Source of the DNA: Hyperoodon ampullatus
Lineage: Eukaryota; Chordata; Mammalia; Artiodactyla; Ziphiidae
DNA length: 64,000 nucleotides
NCBI GenBank assembly: GCA_949752795.1
Contig: OX457070.1
Location: 31,880,788-31,944,787, forward strand
Reading direction: 5' to 3'
Positions within the stretch are counted from its first letter, which is position 1, and each line of letters begins with the position of its first letter. The notes under the pieces are model-generated. The model did no database searches. It had not been told where the DNA came from and worked only from the letters and a program-made list of their open reading frames with translations. Shown piece after piece: positions 11,701 to 22,708 of the stretch. The translations under genes were made by a program, and so were the position numbers.

Positions 11701-12951
11701 CACGTACTTGAAATACGTTGATATGTAAGTGGATAATGAAAGCATGGATGTCAAGGAGATCACCTATGGAAAGAATATGAAGGAAGAAGAGAAGAAAGTA
11801 AAGAATCTTTCTTGAAGAGCACCAACATTTAAGGGTCAGGAAGAAGATACATCAGCAGAAGGAGAGTCAGAGGCAGTTGCAGAGAGAAAGGAGGAAAAAA
11901 CAGGGGAAGGGTTTCAAGGGAAGACTTTTTTAAGACCAAAAGAGACTTTTGAAATTGCTTAAATGTTGATGGAAAGAATGTGGTAGAAAAGAAGAGTTTG
12001 AAATGCAGGTAAGTGAAAGGATGAATATAGTCAGTCACGGGGGTCAGACTCCCAAGGGAGTAAGATAAAATTGGATCCAGATCTCAAGTAGAGTGATAAA
12101 GTCTGTAATGGACTTGGTGGGTTTGGTCATGGAAAACAGAGGAAATTTCTATCAATGTTTTGGATAATTGGATATTTGGGAACAACAAGATAATATATTG
12201 ACTTTACCTCCTAGTTTTATCTGAACATTTCACAAAATAAAGATCATTGGCTTGACCAAAACCCAGAACAAAATGAATTTCGTTTTTTTCCTGCTAAACT
12301 ACTCTGTCATGTAAAAGAACAAATTAGATGGACATGGAATTTGAGGAGAAGGTTTGTTTTATTTAATATTAAATTAAACTCCCTTTCTCTGTCCATCAAA
12401 TTGAGTTGGAATAAGGGTCTCTAATTATGGATTCCCAAATAGGGAAATTGTTTAGTCACTCTAACAGGTTTCATGTCGTATGTGGGTATAGAAAATTTCA
12501 GATGAATCTTACTGAATTATATTATTTTAAAATATTTACCTGAAGCCTAAAATATTTTGATTGGAACTTTTTTTTTGGTCCAACTAAAAATGACATCTGA
12601 TCTATATGATTGTAATGGATGTTCTTGCAACCCTAATAGAACTCTTGATCTCTGGTCACTATTGAAACTAAATTTCCCGTGAATATACAATGATTATTTA
12701 CCTCTTAGTTCCAGATTTTTCTTAAATATCCAAATCTTTCTGTTAATGTTACATTCCTTTCTATTACACAGACTCAATCTATGTTGAGCAGGATAATTGT
12801 AGGGCTACTTAAACTCTGGTCCGTTAGCCATGGTCCCTTAGCATCCACATCATGGTGCTAGGGGTTACTATGATCCTGGCTGGGGGATTAGATTAAAAAT
12901 TAAATTTTTAAATGTAGTATGAAACTCTAAAAATTGTTAGAAGCATTAAAA
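11701..12951. other. Unannotated sequence
   Basis: Purine-rich around 11760-11960. No gene or repeat family recognised. Confidence 0.4.
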
Positions 12952-12964
12952 ATATAAGTTCCTG

Positions 12965-13153
12965 GGCTTCCCTGGTGGCGCAGTGGTTGAGAGTCTGCCT
13001 GCCGATGCAGGGGACACAGGTTCGTGCCCTGGTCCGGGAAGATCCCACATGATGCGGAGCGGCTAGGCCCGTGAGCCATGGCTGCTGAGCCTGCGCGTCC
13101 GGAGCCTGCGCTCCGCAATGGGAGAGGCCACAACAGTGAGAGGCCCGCGTAAG

Positions 13154-13186
<33 letters not shown>

Positions 13187-13194
13187 ATATATAT
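12965..13194 (+). mobile_element. CHR-type SINE with CA/TA microsatellite tail
   Basis: Complete CHR head and body ending 'gagaggcccgcgtaag'. The usual poly(A) tail is replaced by about 14 CA units (13154-13182) and a TA run. The target-site duplication is 'atataagttcctg' (12952-12964) versus 'atataaagttcctg' (13195-13208), one base longer on the right. Confidence 0.9.
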
Positions 13195-13208
13195 ATATAA
13201 AGTTCCTG

Positions 13209-14939
13209 TATATGGGTTAGAAGACTATGGCCTTTACTTTGATCCTTGGGCCTGCTAGGCAGTAGCAAAATATATGGAAGGAGAAGAAAGTGTGATCATG
13301 GTCTCTGTCTCTAAGACACTTGTAATTAGCTCCAAATAGCCTCTCCATAATAAAAGGGTGGGCCTTAATTATTCTAGTATAAGCACTGCAGTATTATAAA
13401 GATTGAAGGTCTATCAATACTGTCAAATGTATAAAAGGAAACTATTTGAAGTGGCTTGAAATTTCACATAGAAATCTGTTTCTTTATTATTTCATTAACA
13501 GAGTTTAGTAAAATCAGATGGCAGAACATTGTAATAATTCAATTATTGAAACAAATGGATTTTGGAAAGGTTTTTTCTCTCATGTGTCATGTGTATGTGA
13601 GAGAGAGAGAGAGAGAGGGATTGAGATTGAGAGATTGAGAAGATTATAAAAGCAAAAGGGAGGAGGTAGGTGGGGAGGAAATCTGAATTGTTTAAACTGT
13701 ATAAAAATGCTAGAATAAAATGAACATTCAAAACTCTGGTTGAATTTAATCTTTTGTTCAACTCATTCGCCAAGAAAATCTGTCTTCAAATGGTTCATAC
13801 TGCAGAATATGATGACACCAGTCACCTATCCTAGAGTCTACGTTTGCTATAAAGACTACTACAGCTTGATGATAGATGAGGAAATTTACTCCTATCATCT
13901 GCATGGGAGTGAAGTGCCAATAATTTAAGACTTTCAGTGATACAGTACTAACTTTATATTCTAAGCAATCACAACCTGTATTTATCCACCTGCTGTTTTT
14001 ATGGCTTAGAAATCACACTATCAGTTTGCAATGGTAATTTATTATATTTATATTATAGAAGAAGATTTTCAAATTATAGACTTGCAATGAGTTAGGGAAG
14101 GAATTAAAATACTTTTCCCCACTCCTGTTGATTAATAAAAATAGTCCATTCGATAGATGGCGTGTTCTCAAGGAAATGGGACTCCTGGTCATCTTTAGAG
14201 TTTTCATTTGGGAACAAAATCTGTGGGAACATATTTAAGTTTTAGATGAGAGAAGCATGGAAATCAGTTTTTAGTAAGTAGAAAAGGGTAGTACCTACAA
14301 CTCTTTGAATGATTTTATCATGTGTAATATCTTCTCATTGGATTTTTCAAAATACTGTTTGTTAACTACCATTAAAACAATATTTCTCTTACTTTAGGCA
14401 TTTGACAACTATCTGTATAATTTCAACCAGTCTGTGTTACATATATACTATTATTTGTCTGATTTTTCTTCATATACACCCACTTTATAATTATTTATTG
14501 TAGAAGCCAATACTACTAGTAATATACCTCCTACACTTTGGAAAACACCACATTAAAACATAATTTGCAGCTAAATTCATTGGCACTCTTCTATCTGCAT
14601 TTTGCCAGAATTTGATGAGACCTAAAAATGTTTTGCTTCTTTTTTTCTCAGTATCTCAGTGATGGCTGATTTCAACTGAATACTATTTGAAATTGTATTT
14701 GAATCATTCTACCATCAGTAATATGGATCCATCCATAGCTAAACTATATGTTACTAATAAATTTCTCTCCATCTTCCTTTAATTTAAATAGCTTTTTATA
14801 ATTTTGTTGAATTCTATGCCCAATTGCCAGATACACTTAAATGTCTGTGAACATACAGTTTTTCTCTTTCAGTGATATTACTTACATAAAAAAAAAGTTT
14901 GGCACACTTCACAGTTTTTTTTTTAAATACCCCCATGTA
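13209..14939. other. Unannotated sequence with a GA microsatellite
   Basis: A (GA)n run lies at about 13597-13618, followed by 'gagattgagagattgaga' repeats. The remaining ~1.6 kb is A+T-rich with no recognised element. Confidence 0.45.
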
Positions 14940-15022
14940 AGTGGATATAAGGGTGTTCACTGTAAAATTATTTCAACTTTTCTGTATTTTTGAAAATTTT
15001 AATAAAAAAAAAACATTGGGGA
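14940..15022 (+). mobile_element. Ancient L1M 3' end
   Basis: 'gggtgttcactgtaaaatta', 'caacttttctgtatttttga' and 'aaattttaataaaaaaaaaa' match the 3' terminus of old mammalian L1 (L1M) subfamilies, including the terminal A tract. Confidence 0.6.
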
Positions 15023-15446
15023 AAAAACCCAACTTCTACTCCATGAGAACCGAAAACATGCACCTTTGAATTTGTTCTGTAGTGGTTAAAAGCAAATGAA
15101 ATATGCAGTAGCTAAATGAGAATATTACCAAATTTTCTTCATATAGGTTGTGGGTCCTTAAAGTCTTGGTTTAAGGAAGGTCACAAACACCTATGGATGG
15201 TTATAAATTCCTTGAGGTACTGACAGTTATCCATAAGTGAATATATTTGGTTTGTTTCCTCTATCAATAGATGAAGGTAAGGAACTTCAAATATTAAATT
15301 CCCTTTTTTCTTTTTTCTTTTGATATTTGTGCAGGATATTTATTATAGTGTTAGTCACATTGAACAAAACTGAAGACAAATTTATTTATTTTATTTTTTT
15401 GTATTTTTTAAAATTGTTATGTATTTCACAGTTGATAACATCACCA
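15023..15446. other. Unannotated A+T-rich sequence
   Basis: Contains pyrimidine and T-rich tracts near 15301-15322 and 15380-15415. No element recognised. Confidence 0.4.
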
Positions 15447-15896
15447 TTTTATTTTATTTTATTTGAATTATACTTGATTTATGATATTATATTAGTTTCA
15501 GGTATACAGCATAGTGAATCAGTATTTTTATAGATTATACTCCATTAAAGGTTATTATAAAATAAAGGTTATAATTCCCTGCATTGTACAATATATTCTT
15601 GTTGGTTATCTATTTTATACATAGTAGATCGTACCTCTTAATCCCATACTCCTCTCTTGCTCCTCCCCAGCTCCCTTTCCCACTGGTAACCACTAGTTTG
15701 TTTTCTACAGATGTGAGTCTGTTTCTGTTTCACTATATACATTTGTCTGTTTTATCTTTTAGATTCCACATATAAGCTATATCATACAGTATTTGTCTTA
15801 TTCTAACATTTCACTAAGCATAATATTCTCTAGGTCCATCCACATTGCTGCAAATGGCAGAATTTCATTGTTTATGGCTGAGTAATATTCCATTGT

Positions 15897-15902
15897 TATA
15901 TG

Positions 15903-15941
<39 letters not shown>

Positions 15942-16003
15942 TTGTGTGTGTATATATATATATCACCATTATATATGTATGTATATATATACCACATATA
16001 TGT
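15897..16003. repeat. (TA)n/(TG)n simple repeat left of the mariner
   Basis: Long alternating TA and TG tracts within the L1 3' region, directly abutting the TA target of the mariner. Confidence 0.85.
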
Positions 16004-16147
16004 ATTGGGTTGGCCAAGAGGTTTGTTCAGTTCTTTCTATAAGATGGCTCTAGTAGCACTTAGTTGTCTTTAACTTTATTGGAAACAATTTTGATAGATT
16101 GCATGTGACAGCTGTCATATCAGTGTGCATTTAAAAAAAAGACATCA

Positions 16148-16337
16148 GGGCTTCCCTGGTGGCGCAGTGGTTGGGAGTCCGCCTGCCGATGCAGGGGACA
16201 CGGGTTCGTGCCCCGGTCTGGGAAGATCCCACATGCCGCGGAGCGGCTGGGCCCGTGAGCCATGGCCGCTGAGCCTGTGCGTCTGGAGCCTGTGCTCCGC
16301 AACGGGAGAGGCCACAGCAGTGAGAGGCCCGGGTACC

Positions 16338-16375
<38 letters not shown>
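16148..16375 (+). mobile_element. CHR-type SINE inside the mariner
   Basis: Complete CHR head, body and ~35 A tail. The target-site duplication 'gacatca' plus adjoining A's is at 16141-16147 and 16376-16382. It lies in the mariner 5' untranslated part, so it is the youngest of the three nested insertions. The long open frame running from it into the transposase is an artefact of the nesting. Confidence 0.94.
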
Positions 16376-16377
<2 letters not shown>

Positions 16378-16421
16378 CATCAAAATTGGTGAATTTTTGT
16401 GTAGCCATTTTAATGTGGAAG

Positions 16422-17444
16422 ATGGAAGGAAAAAGCAACATCTTCCACATATTATGCTTTGTTATTTCAAGGAAGGTAAAAACACAACTGAAATGCAAGA
16501 AAATGATTTGTGCAGTGTATGGAGAAGGTGCTGTGACTGATCGAACATGTCAAAAGTGGTTTGCGAAGTTTTGTGCTGGAGATTTCTCTCTGGATAATGA
16601 TCCATGGTCAGGTAGACCAGTTGAAGTTGATAGCGATCAAATTGAGACATTAATTGAGAACAATCAACATTATACCACATGGGAGATAGCCGACATACTC
16701 AGAATATCCAAATCAAGCGTTGAAAATCATTTGCACCAGCTTGGTTATGTTCATCACTTTGATGTTTGGGTTCCACATAAGTTAAGTGAAAAAAAAAACC
16801 TTTTTGACTGTATTTCCACATGCTATTCTCAACTTAAACGTAATGAAAACATTCCGTTTTTAAAACAAATTGTGACGGGCGATGAAAAGTGCATACTGTA
16901 CTATAATGTGGAACAGAAGAGATCGTGGGGCAAGAGAAATGAACCACCACCAACCACACCAAAGGCCAGTCTTCATCCAAAGAAGGTGATGTTTTGTATA
17001 CGGTGGGATTGGTAGGGAGTCCTCTATTATGAGCTCCTTCCGGAAAACCAAACAATTCCAACAAGTACTGCTCCCAATTAGACCTGATTGCAGCTCATGA
17101 TGAAAAGCGTCCAGAATTAGTCAACAGAAAACACATAATCTTCCATCAGAATAACGCAAGACCTCATGTTTCTTTGCTGATCAGGCACACAGTTACAGCT
17201 TGCCTGGGAAGTTCTGATTCATCCGCTGTATTCACCAGACATGGCACCTTTGAATTTCCATTTATTTAGGTCTTTACAAAATTCTCTTAATGGAAAAAAT
17301 TTCAATTCCCTGGAAGACTGTAAAAGGCACCTGGACCAGTTCTTTCCTCAAAAAGATAAAAAGTTTTGCGAAGGTGGAATTATGAAGTTGCCTGAAAAAA
17401 GGCAGAAGGTAGTGGAACAAAAGGGTGAATACATTGTTCGATAA
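16422..17444 (+). pseudogene. Mariner transposase pseudogene
   Basis: Transposase would cut and join mariner ends using a DD34D triad. Visible motifs in order are helix-turn-helix sequence with SGRP (about 16610), WVPHKL (16767-16784, canonical WVPHEL), TGDE with the first aspartate (about 16872-16889), HQNN where HQDN is expected (N codon 17150-17152), and YSPD with the third aspartate (17238-17240). The gene is dead. There is an early frame disruption near the start, a TAG at 17013-17015, loss of the second aspartate, and 88 bp instead of 105 bp between the second and third catalytic codons, implying a frameshifting deletion. The intended stop is the TAA at 17442-17444. Start chosen as the ATG after 'gaa' at 16422, by family resemblance. 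Confidence 0.9.
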
Positions 17445-17516
17445 AGTTCTTGGTGAAAATGAAAGGTGTGTCTTTATTTTTACTTAAAAACCGAAGGCAC
17501 TTTTTGGCCAACCCAA

Positions 17517-17524
17517 TATATATA

Positions 17525-17586
<62 letters not shown>

Positions 17587-17592
17587 TATACA
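17517..17592. repeat. (TA)n/(TG)n simple repeat right of the mariner
   Basis: A long TA tract continuing the L1-internal A+T stretch in which the mariner landed. Confidence 0.88.
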
Positions 17593-19880
17593 CCACATCT
17601 TCTTTATCCATTTGTCTGTTGATGGATACTTGGGTTGATTATACATCTTGACTATTGTAAAGAGTGTTGCTATGAACGCTGAGGTACATGTATATTTTCA
17701 AATTAATGTTTTGTTTTGTTTCAGATATATACTCAGGACTTGAATTGCTGGATCATATGGTAGTTGTATTTTTAGTTTTATGAGTAATCTCCATATTGTT
17801 TTTCCATAGTGGCTATATCAATTTACATTCCCACCAACAGTGTACTAAGGCTTCCTTTTTCTCCATTTGTCATTTGTGGTCTTTTTGATAATAGCCATTC
17901 TGATAGGTGTGAGGTGATCTCTTATTGCAGTTTTGATTTGTGTTTCTTTGATGACTAGCTATGTTGAACATCCTTTCATGTGCCTGATGACCATCTGTGT
18001 GTGCTCTTTGGAAAAATATCTATTCAGTTCTTCTGCACATTTTTAAAAATCAGGTTGTTTTTTATTTGTATATTTTTTTATATTGAGATGTATGAGTTGT
18101 TTATATATTTTTGGATATTAAGCCCTTCTCAGTCATATCATTTGCAAATATTTTCCTAGAATCAGTAGGTTGTCTTTTCATTTTGTTGATGGTTTCCTTT
18201 GTTGTGAAAAGCTTTTAAGTTTAATTAGGTCCCATTTGTTTATTTTTGCTTTTGTTTTCTTTGCCTCAGCATATTGATCCAAAAAAACATAAATTGCTAC
18301 AATTTATGTCAAAGAGGGTGCTGCCTGTTTTATCCAAGGAGTTTTATGGGTTTTGATCTTACATTTAGGTCTTTTGAGTTTATTTTGTATATGGTGTGAG
18401 GAAATGTCCTAATGTCATTTTTTTACATGTGGCTGTCCAGTTTTCCCAGCACCACTTATTGAAGAGATTGTCTTTTCTTCATTGTATATTTGTGCCTTCT
18501 TTGTCATAGATCAATTGGCCATAGGTGTGTGGGTTTATTTCTGGGCTGTGCATTCTGTTCTATTGATCTGTGTGTCTGATTTTGTGCCAGTACCATGCTG
18601 TTTTGATTACTGTAGCTTTGTAATACAGTCTGAAGACAGGGAGTGTGATACCTCCAGCTTTGTTCTTTTTTTTCCTCAAGATTGCTTTGGGAATTTAGGG
18701 GTTTTTTTAGTTCCATATAAATTTTAGGAATTTTTCTTCTAGTTCTGTGAAAAACATCATGGGTATTTTGCTAGGGATTGCATTAAATCTGTAGATTGCT
18801 TTGCGTAGTATGGCCATTTTAACAATACTAATTCCTCCAATCCAAGAGCTTGAAAGATATCTTTGGAAAGGGATATCCTTCCATTTCTTTGTATCATCTT
18901 CAATTTCATTCATCAGTGTTTTACAGTTTGCAGAGTATAGGTCTTTTACCACCTCAGTTAATTTTATTCCTAGATATTTTATTCTTTCTGATGCAATTTT
19001 AAATGGGATAGTCTTCTTGATTTCTCTTTCTCATAGTTCATTATTAGTGTATAGAAAAGCAACAGATTTCTGTATATTAATTTTGTATTCTGCAACTTTA
19101 CTGAACTCATTTATTAGTTTGAATCATTTTCTGGTGGAGACTTTAGGGTTTTCTATATATAGTATCATGTCATCTGCTAATAGTGACTGCTTTACTTCTG
19201 CTGTTCTAATTTGCATGCCTTTTTTTTTTTTTTTCTTGACTGATTGATGTGGCTAGGACTTCCAATACTGTGTTATTCAGAAGTGGCAAGAGTGGGCATC
19301 CTTGTCTTGTTCCTGATTTTAGAAGAAAAGCTTTTAGCTTTTCACCATTGAGTATGATGTTAGATGTGGACTTGTCATAAATGGCTTTTATTATGTTGAT
19401 ATATGTTCTCTCTATACCCAACTTTGATGAGAGTTTTTATCATGAATGGATGTTGAGTTTTCTCAAATTCTTTTTCTTCATCAATTGAGATGATCATGTA
19501 ATTTTTATCCTCCCTTTTGTTAATGTGGTATATCACATTGATTAATGTGTGAATTTTGAAATATCCTTGCATCTCCTGGAATAAATCCTACTTGATCATG
19601 GTGTATAATACTTTTTATATATTGATAGATTTAGTTTTCTAATGCTTTGTTAAGGACTTTATACCCTATATATTCAACAAAGTATTGGCCTGTGATTTTC
19701 TTTTTCTTTCTTTCTGTTTTTTTGGTATTATCTTTCTCTGGTTTTGGTATCAGGATAATGTTGGCCTCATAGAATGAATTTAGGAGTGTTTCATCCTCTT
19801 AGATTCTTTGGAATAGTTTCAGAAGAACAGGTATTAGTTACCCATTTATGTTTGGTAAATTCCTCTGTGAAGCCTATCAG
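17590..19880 (-). pseudogene. L1 ORF2 remnant (reverse transcriptase to C-terminus)
   Basis: Minus-strand translation gives broken L1 ORF2 pieces. One at 19206-19421 contains [12 protein letters not shown] (canonical [12 protein letters not shown]). Around 19150-19190 lies SLLADDMI, the catalytic ADD motif of LINE reverse transcriptase. At 18707-18952 is the region with [16 protein letters not shown] and IPSKIP. Stops and frameshifts separate the pieces, so no protein can be made. The N-terminal endonuclease domain and the first part of the polymerase domain are absent. Confidence 0.9.
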
Positions 19881-19884
19881 GAGC

Positions 19885-21012
19885 TGTTTCTGATCCCAAG
19901 TTACTGGAGCAGAAGTCCCGAGAGTCAGGCCAGACTCTGTTCCCTCTAAGTGTGTGTTTCACCCTCTCCCAGCACTGGGACATTTTCCCCAGAGTAGGGG
20001 AGTGGTGAAGCAAGGTGGGCCTATACAGGCTTTCAGCTCTGGTTGGCTACAGACAGAGGTCCAAACTGTCTCCAATGTGCTGTCTATGCAGGTGGCCACA
20101 GTTGTTTCTCTTGCTCTGCTCAGAAGCAGTCTTAGGTGCAAATCACCTTTCTCCCTCAGAGCCAATCAGTCCCCCAACCCTCCACTCCCCTTGCCTTGCT
20201 GTGAAGCCACACCACAGGGTCGGTAAGGCCCACATGGCCTCTTGGAGTATATCAGACAGCTGTGATGGACCAGCTGCCGTCGGAGTTCTGGGCTCCTTCT
20301 GAGGCACTGCTTGAGTGAGCACCAACAACGGCCAGGTCTGCCCCACTCAGAGGCTGTCCTGGGACCTAGTCACCTCTGCATCCCATGGCTGAGCTTTCTC
20401 CCCAGTTGTGGCAGCCCTAAATCCAGTTCCACCCTGTGATGTGGAGTGAGTGAGGCTGTAGTGTTCACTTGGCTCGGGCTGGGGCACACATCAAGACAGT
20501 CATGGGAAACCTAGCAGCTGCCAGAGCAGACTTCCCTCTGCCCTCTCCACACTGCCTGGGGGAAAGCCAGCATGTGTTCCTCATGAGCAGAGTCCAGGTT
20601 TCCCATAGCCCTCCTGTTTGTCCCAGCGGTCCTCCAACCAGCCAAGGGGATTCATCTCCCCTTTGTAGGACCCCTGGACTAGGGCACCCAGTCTCGAACT
20701 GCTCACTCCCTAGGGTAAGTCTCCACTTGTATTTTCCCTTTTCCTCTAAGTCCTCTCCCAGGGGCACAGGTCCAGACCTGATTGCTTCACTTCCCTTCCT
20801 ACCTGATTACATGTGTATCTTTCTCACAGCCTGGTTGTACAGGTGTCTTTCTGCCAGTTTCCTGTTAGTTTTCAGTGAGATTGCTCCACGTGTAAATGTA
20901 TTTTTGATGTGTTCATTGGGGGAGCTGAGTTCTGCATCCTCCTCCTCTGTCATCTTGATCAATTCCTTGTTATCAAGGAGTCAGATTTGAGCTAGCCTCC
21001 TGTATCCTGCTC
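19885..21012 (-). mobile_element. L1 5'UTR-like block fused to the ORF2 remnant
   Basis: On the minus strand, just inside the right edge, the order is 'atcaagatgacagaggagga', 'aacacatcaaaaatacattt', 'acacgtggagcaatctcact', 'gaaaactaacaggaaactgg'. This follows the typical start of cetartiodactyl L1 5'UTRs. The block is distinctly G+C-richer than its surroundings and several long open frames cross it without resembling a protein. It has the same orientation as the ORF2 remnant and is in the right order, so one deleted L1 is more likely than two independent insertions. Confidence 0.6.
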
Positions 21013-21015
21013 AGC

Positions 21016-22507
21016 CACCTTGCAATAATCTTTTTTTTTCTTTGTAAAATCTATGGTCCACATTTTTGTTACAAAATTTTTTTCCCGATTTTATTATTGG
21101 AAAGATACAAAAGGTAATATTCAGATATAGGAGAATATGGACTTGAACTAGTATATAAGCATGAGCAGTTCATCCCTCTCTGTTCCTTCTGTCTCAATTT
21201 ACTTGACATATCCTCACAAGGAAATATTTCAATCCGTTTATTACTTGATAAATTTTTACCGTAATTTCTAGTGGTAAAGGTTCACCAAAACTCATGTACA
21301 ACTGTATATGGGGAACATTTAAAAATCTTTGTGGTGATTTTTTTGAGACATATTTAGTATGATATGGAAATATTCTAATACATAGCCAGCAGTTTCCTGA
21401 ATACGGAATAATACATATGACAGTTCTGTGGTGTGAAGAGTCCTCATTATCTTTCAACAAATAATAGTGAGTCATCAAATAAAAATTAATGATTTTAGTG
21501 AAGAATCATTGGAACTCACTGTTGTTAAAGAAAGACAGATGAATTGATTGATGCACGTGGTAACATGCCCTGAAATATGACTACACTAGGGCTTTACTCT
21601 TCTTGACTGATATGCAAGCTGTAATAAAGCTTTACTCTTTTTCAATATCAGCAATGGCATTAACAATACAATTTGAGTTGCTTGGTGGAGAAAAAGCCAA
21701 AACAAAGATAACTGAATGTTGTTTAATTTCAAGTTTTAAGACCTTAACTTCATTCAACTCGGTTACATCAAATTCCTAGAGTTAGAAAAGCAACTGAACA
21801 AAGGAACAGAAGCAGAATATGTGAAATATATTCACATGCATTTTTATGCTCACAACAGCTTTTCAGAAACTGAGATCTCACTTAATTATTTGCAACAGGG
21901 CAAGCACAGAACATTCTCTGACAAGTATTTTAAGTCTAGTACTAAAAAAGCCTATTTAGACAGGCAGGTCATGCAGCATCCTTTAAAATTTATTTCATGT
22001 TTTTTTTCATTATAATGATTAATCACAATAGCTATGGTTAAAACAAACAAACAAACAAAAAAACAGCACCTGTTCTTTCTAATACCCAGTACCTTAAACG
22101 AGCATTGTGTAGTATATATAAGTAAAGATTGCAGATGTTTGCTGGGGCAGCACATCCTTCCTCACCCCTGAAATTTCTAATCCTTGACTCCTGGTGTAAA
22201 ATGATCCACTGTCCACCTGGCACACGGATTGCACCATATCTTGAATTTTAAAGTTTCATGGAATTAGTTTAACCCACAAAGGTTCTCAAATGTTTGAACT
22301 TCAGCTGACATCCTTGAGGATGGATGGTTTTAAGGAAGTTGGTCATGGTCAACCCCAGAACACACTGAATTTGTCTGTACCTAAGCCATTTGTCTCCAGA
22401 TTTTTGTTTTTAATTGAGGAAGTCCAAACCATATAATCTATGGGTCACCTACCTGAAAGTGTTGTATTTGTTTACCACAGTTATTTTTACTCCCAAACAG
22501 TATAGTT
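21016..22507. other. Unannotated sequence
   Basis: Contains a (CAAA)n run at about 22041-22065. Open frames under 95 codons show no recognisable domain. Nothing else assigned. Confidence 0.45.
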
Positions 22508-22526
22508 CAACATGCACAAATAACTT

Positions 22527-22689
22527 TTTCTAATGTATACCTTCTTTTTAAAAATATTCTGTCCCATTATGGTTTATCACAGGATATTGAATATAGTTCC
22601 CTGGGCTATACACTAAGACCTTGTTGTTTACCATTCGCTATATAATAGTTTGCATCTGCTAATCTCAAACTCCCAATCCACCCCTCCCC
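22527..22689 (-). mobile_element. Short L1 3'UTR fragment with exact 19-bp flanking duplication
   Basis: The internal sequence ('ggtttatcacaggatattga', 'gttccctgggctatacacta') is L1 3'UTR on the complementary strand. The 19-mer 'caacatgcacaaataactt' is exact at 22508-22526 and 22690-22708. The last ~80 bp of the usual L1 3' end and a long A tail are missing. Confidence 0.85.
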
Positions 22690-22708
22690 CAACATGCACA
22701 AATAACTT

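Larger units (their letters stand above)
16005..17516 (+). mobile_element. Full-length mariner (Tc1/mariner), MAR1-like, interrupted by a SINE
   Basis: The terminal inverted repeats share TTGGGTTGGCCAA at 16005 and its complement at 17504-17516. The expected TA target duplications are at 16003-16004 and 17517-17518. Without the SINE and its duplicated target the element is about 1,277 bp, the normal full length for a mariner. The sequence resembles the MAR1 family known from cattle. It sits inside an L1, so it moved there after that L1 inserted. Confidence 0.95.
15447..21015 (-). mobile_element. L1 LINE (minus strand), interrupted and apparently internally deleted
   Basis: Reading from high to low coordinate gives the L1 order: a 5'UTR-like block (about 19885-21012), the ORF2 reverse-transcriptase to C-terminal region (about 17590-19880 plus 15840-15900), the 3'UTR, and an A-rich tail (T-rich on this strand, 15447-15464). 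Mariner 16005-17516 interrupts it. Removing the mariner leaves about 4.05 kb, well short of a full ~6-7 kb L1. ORF1, the endonuclease and the front of reverse transcriptase are missing at the ~19880 junction. No clean target-site duplication was found. Confidence 0.85.

Noticed and set aside
16125..17015. Longest open frame in the window (296 codons)
   Set aside because: It begins in a CHR SINE, crosses its A tail as polylysine and then enters the mariner transposase. It is a nesting artefact, not a fusion gene.
20469..20990. 173-codon open frame in a G+C-richer patch
   Set aside because: It is antisense to an L1 5'UTR-like block, where few stops are expected. No protein family resemblance.
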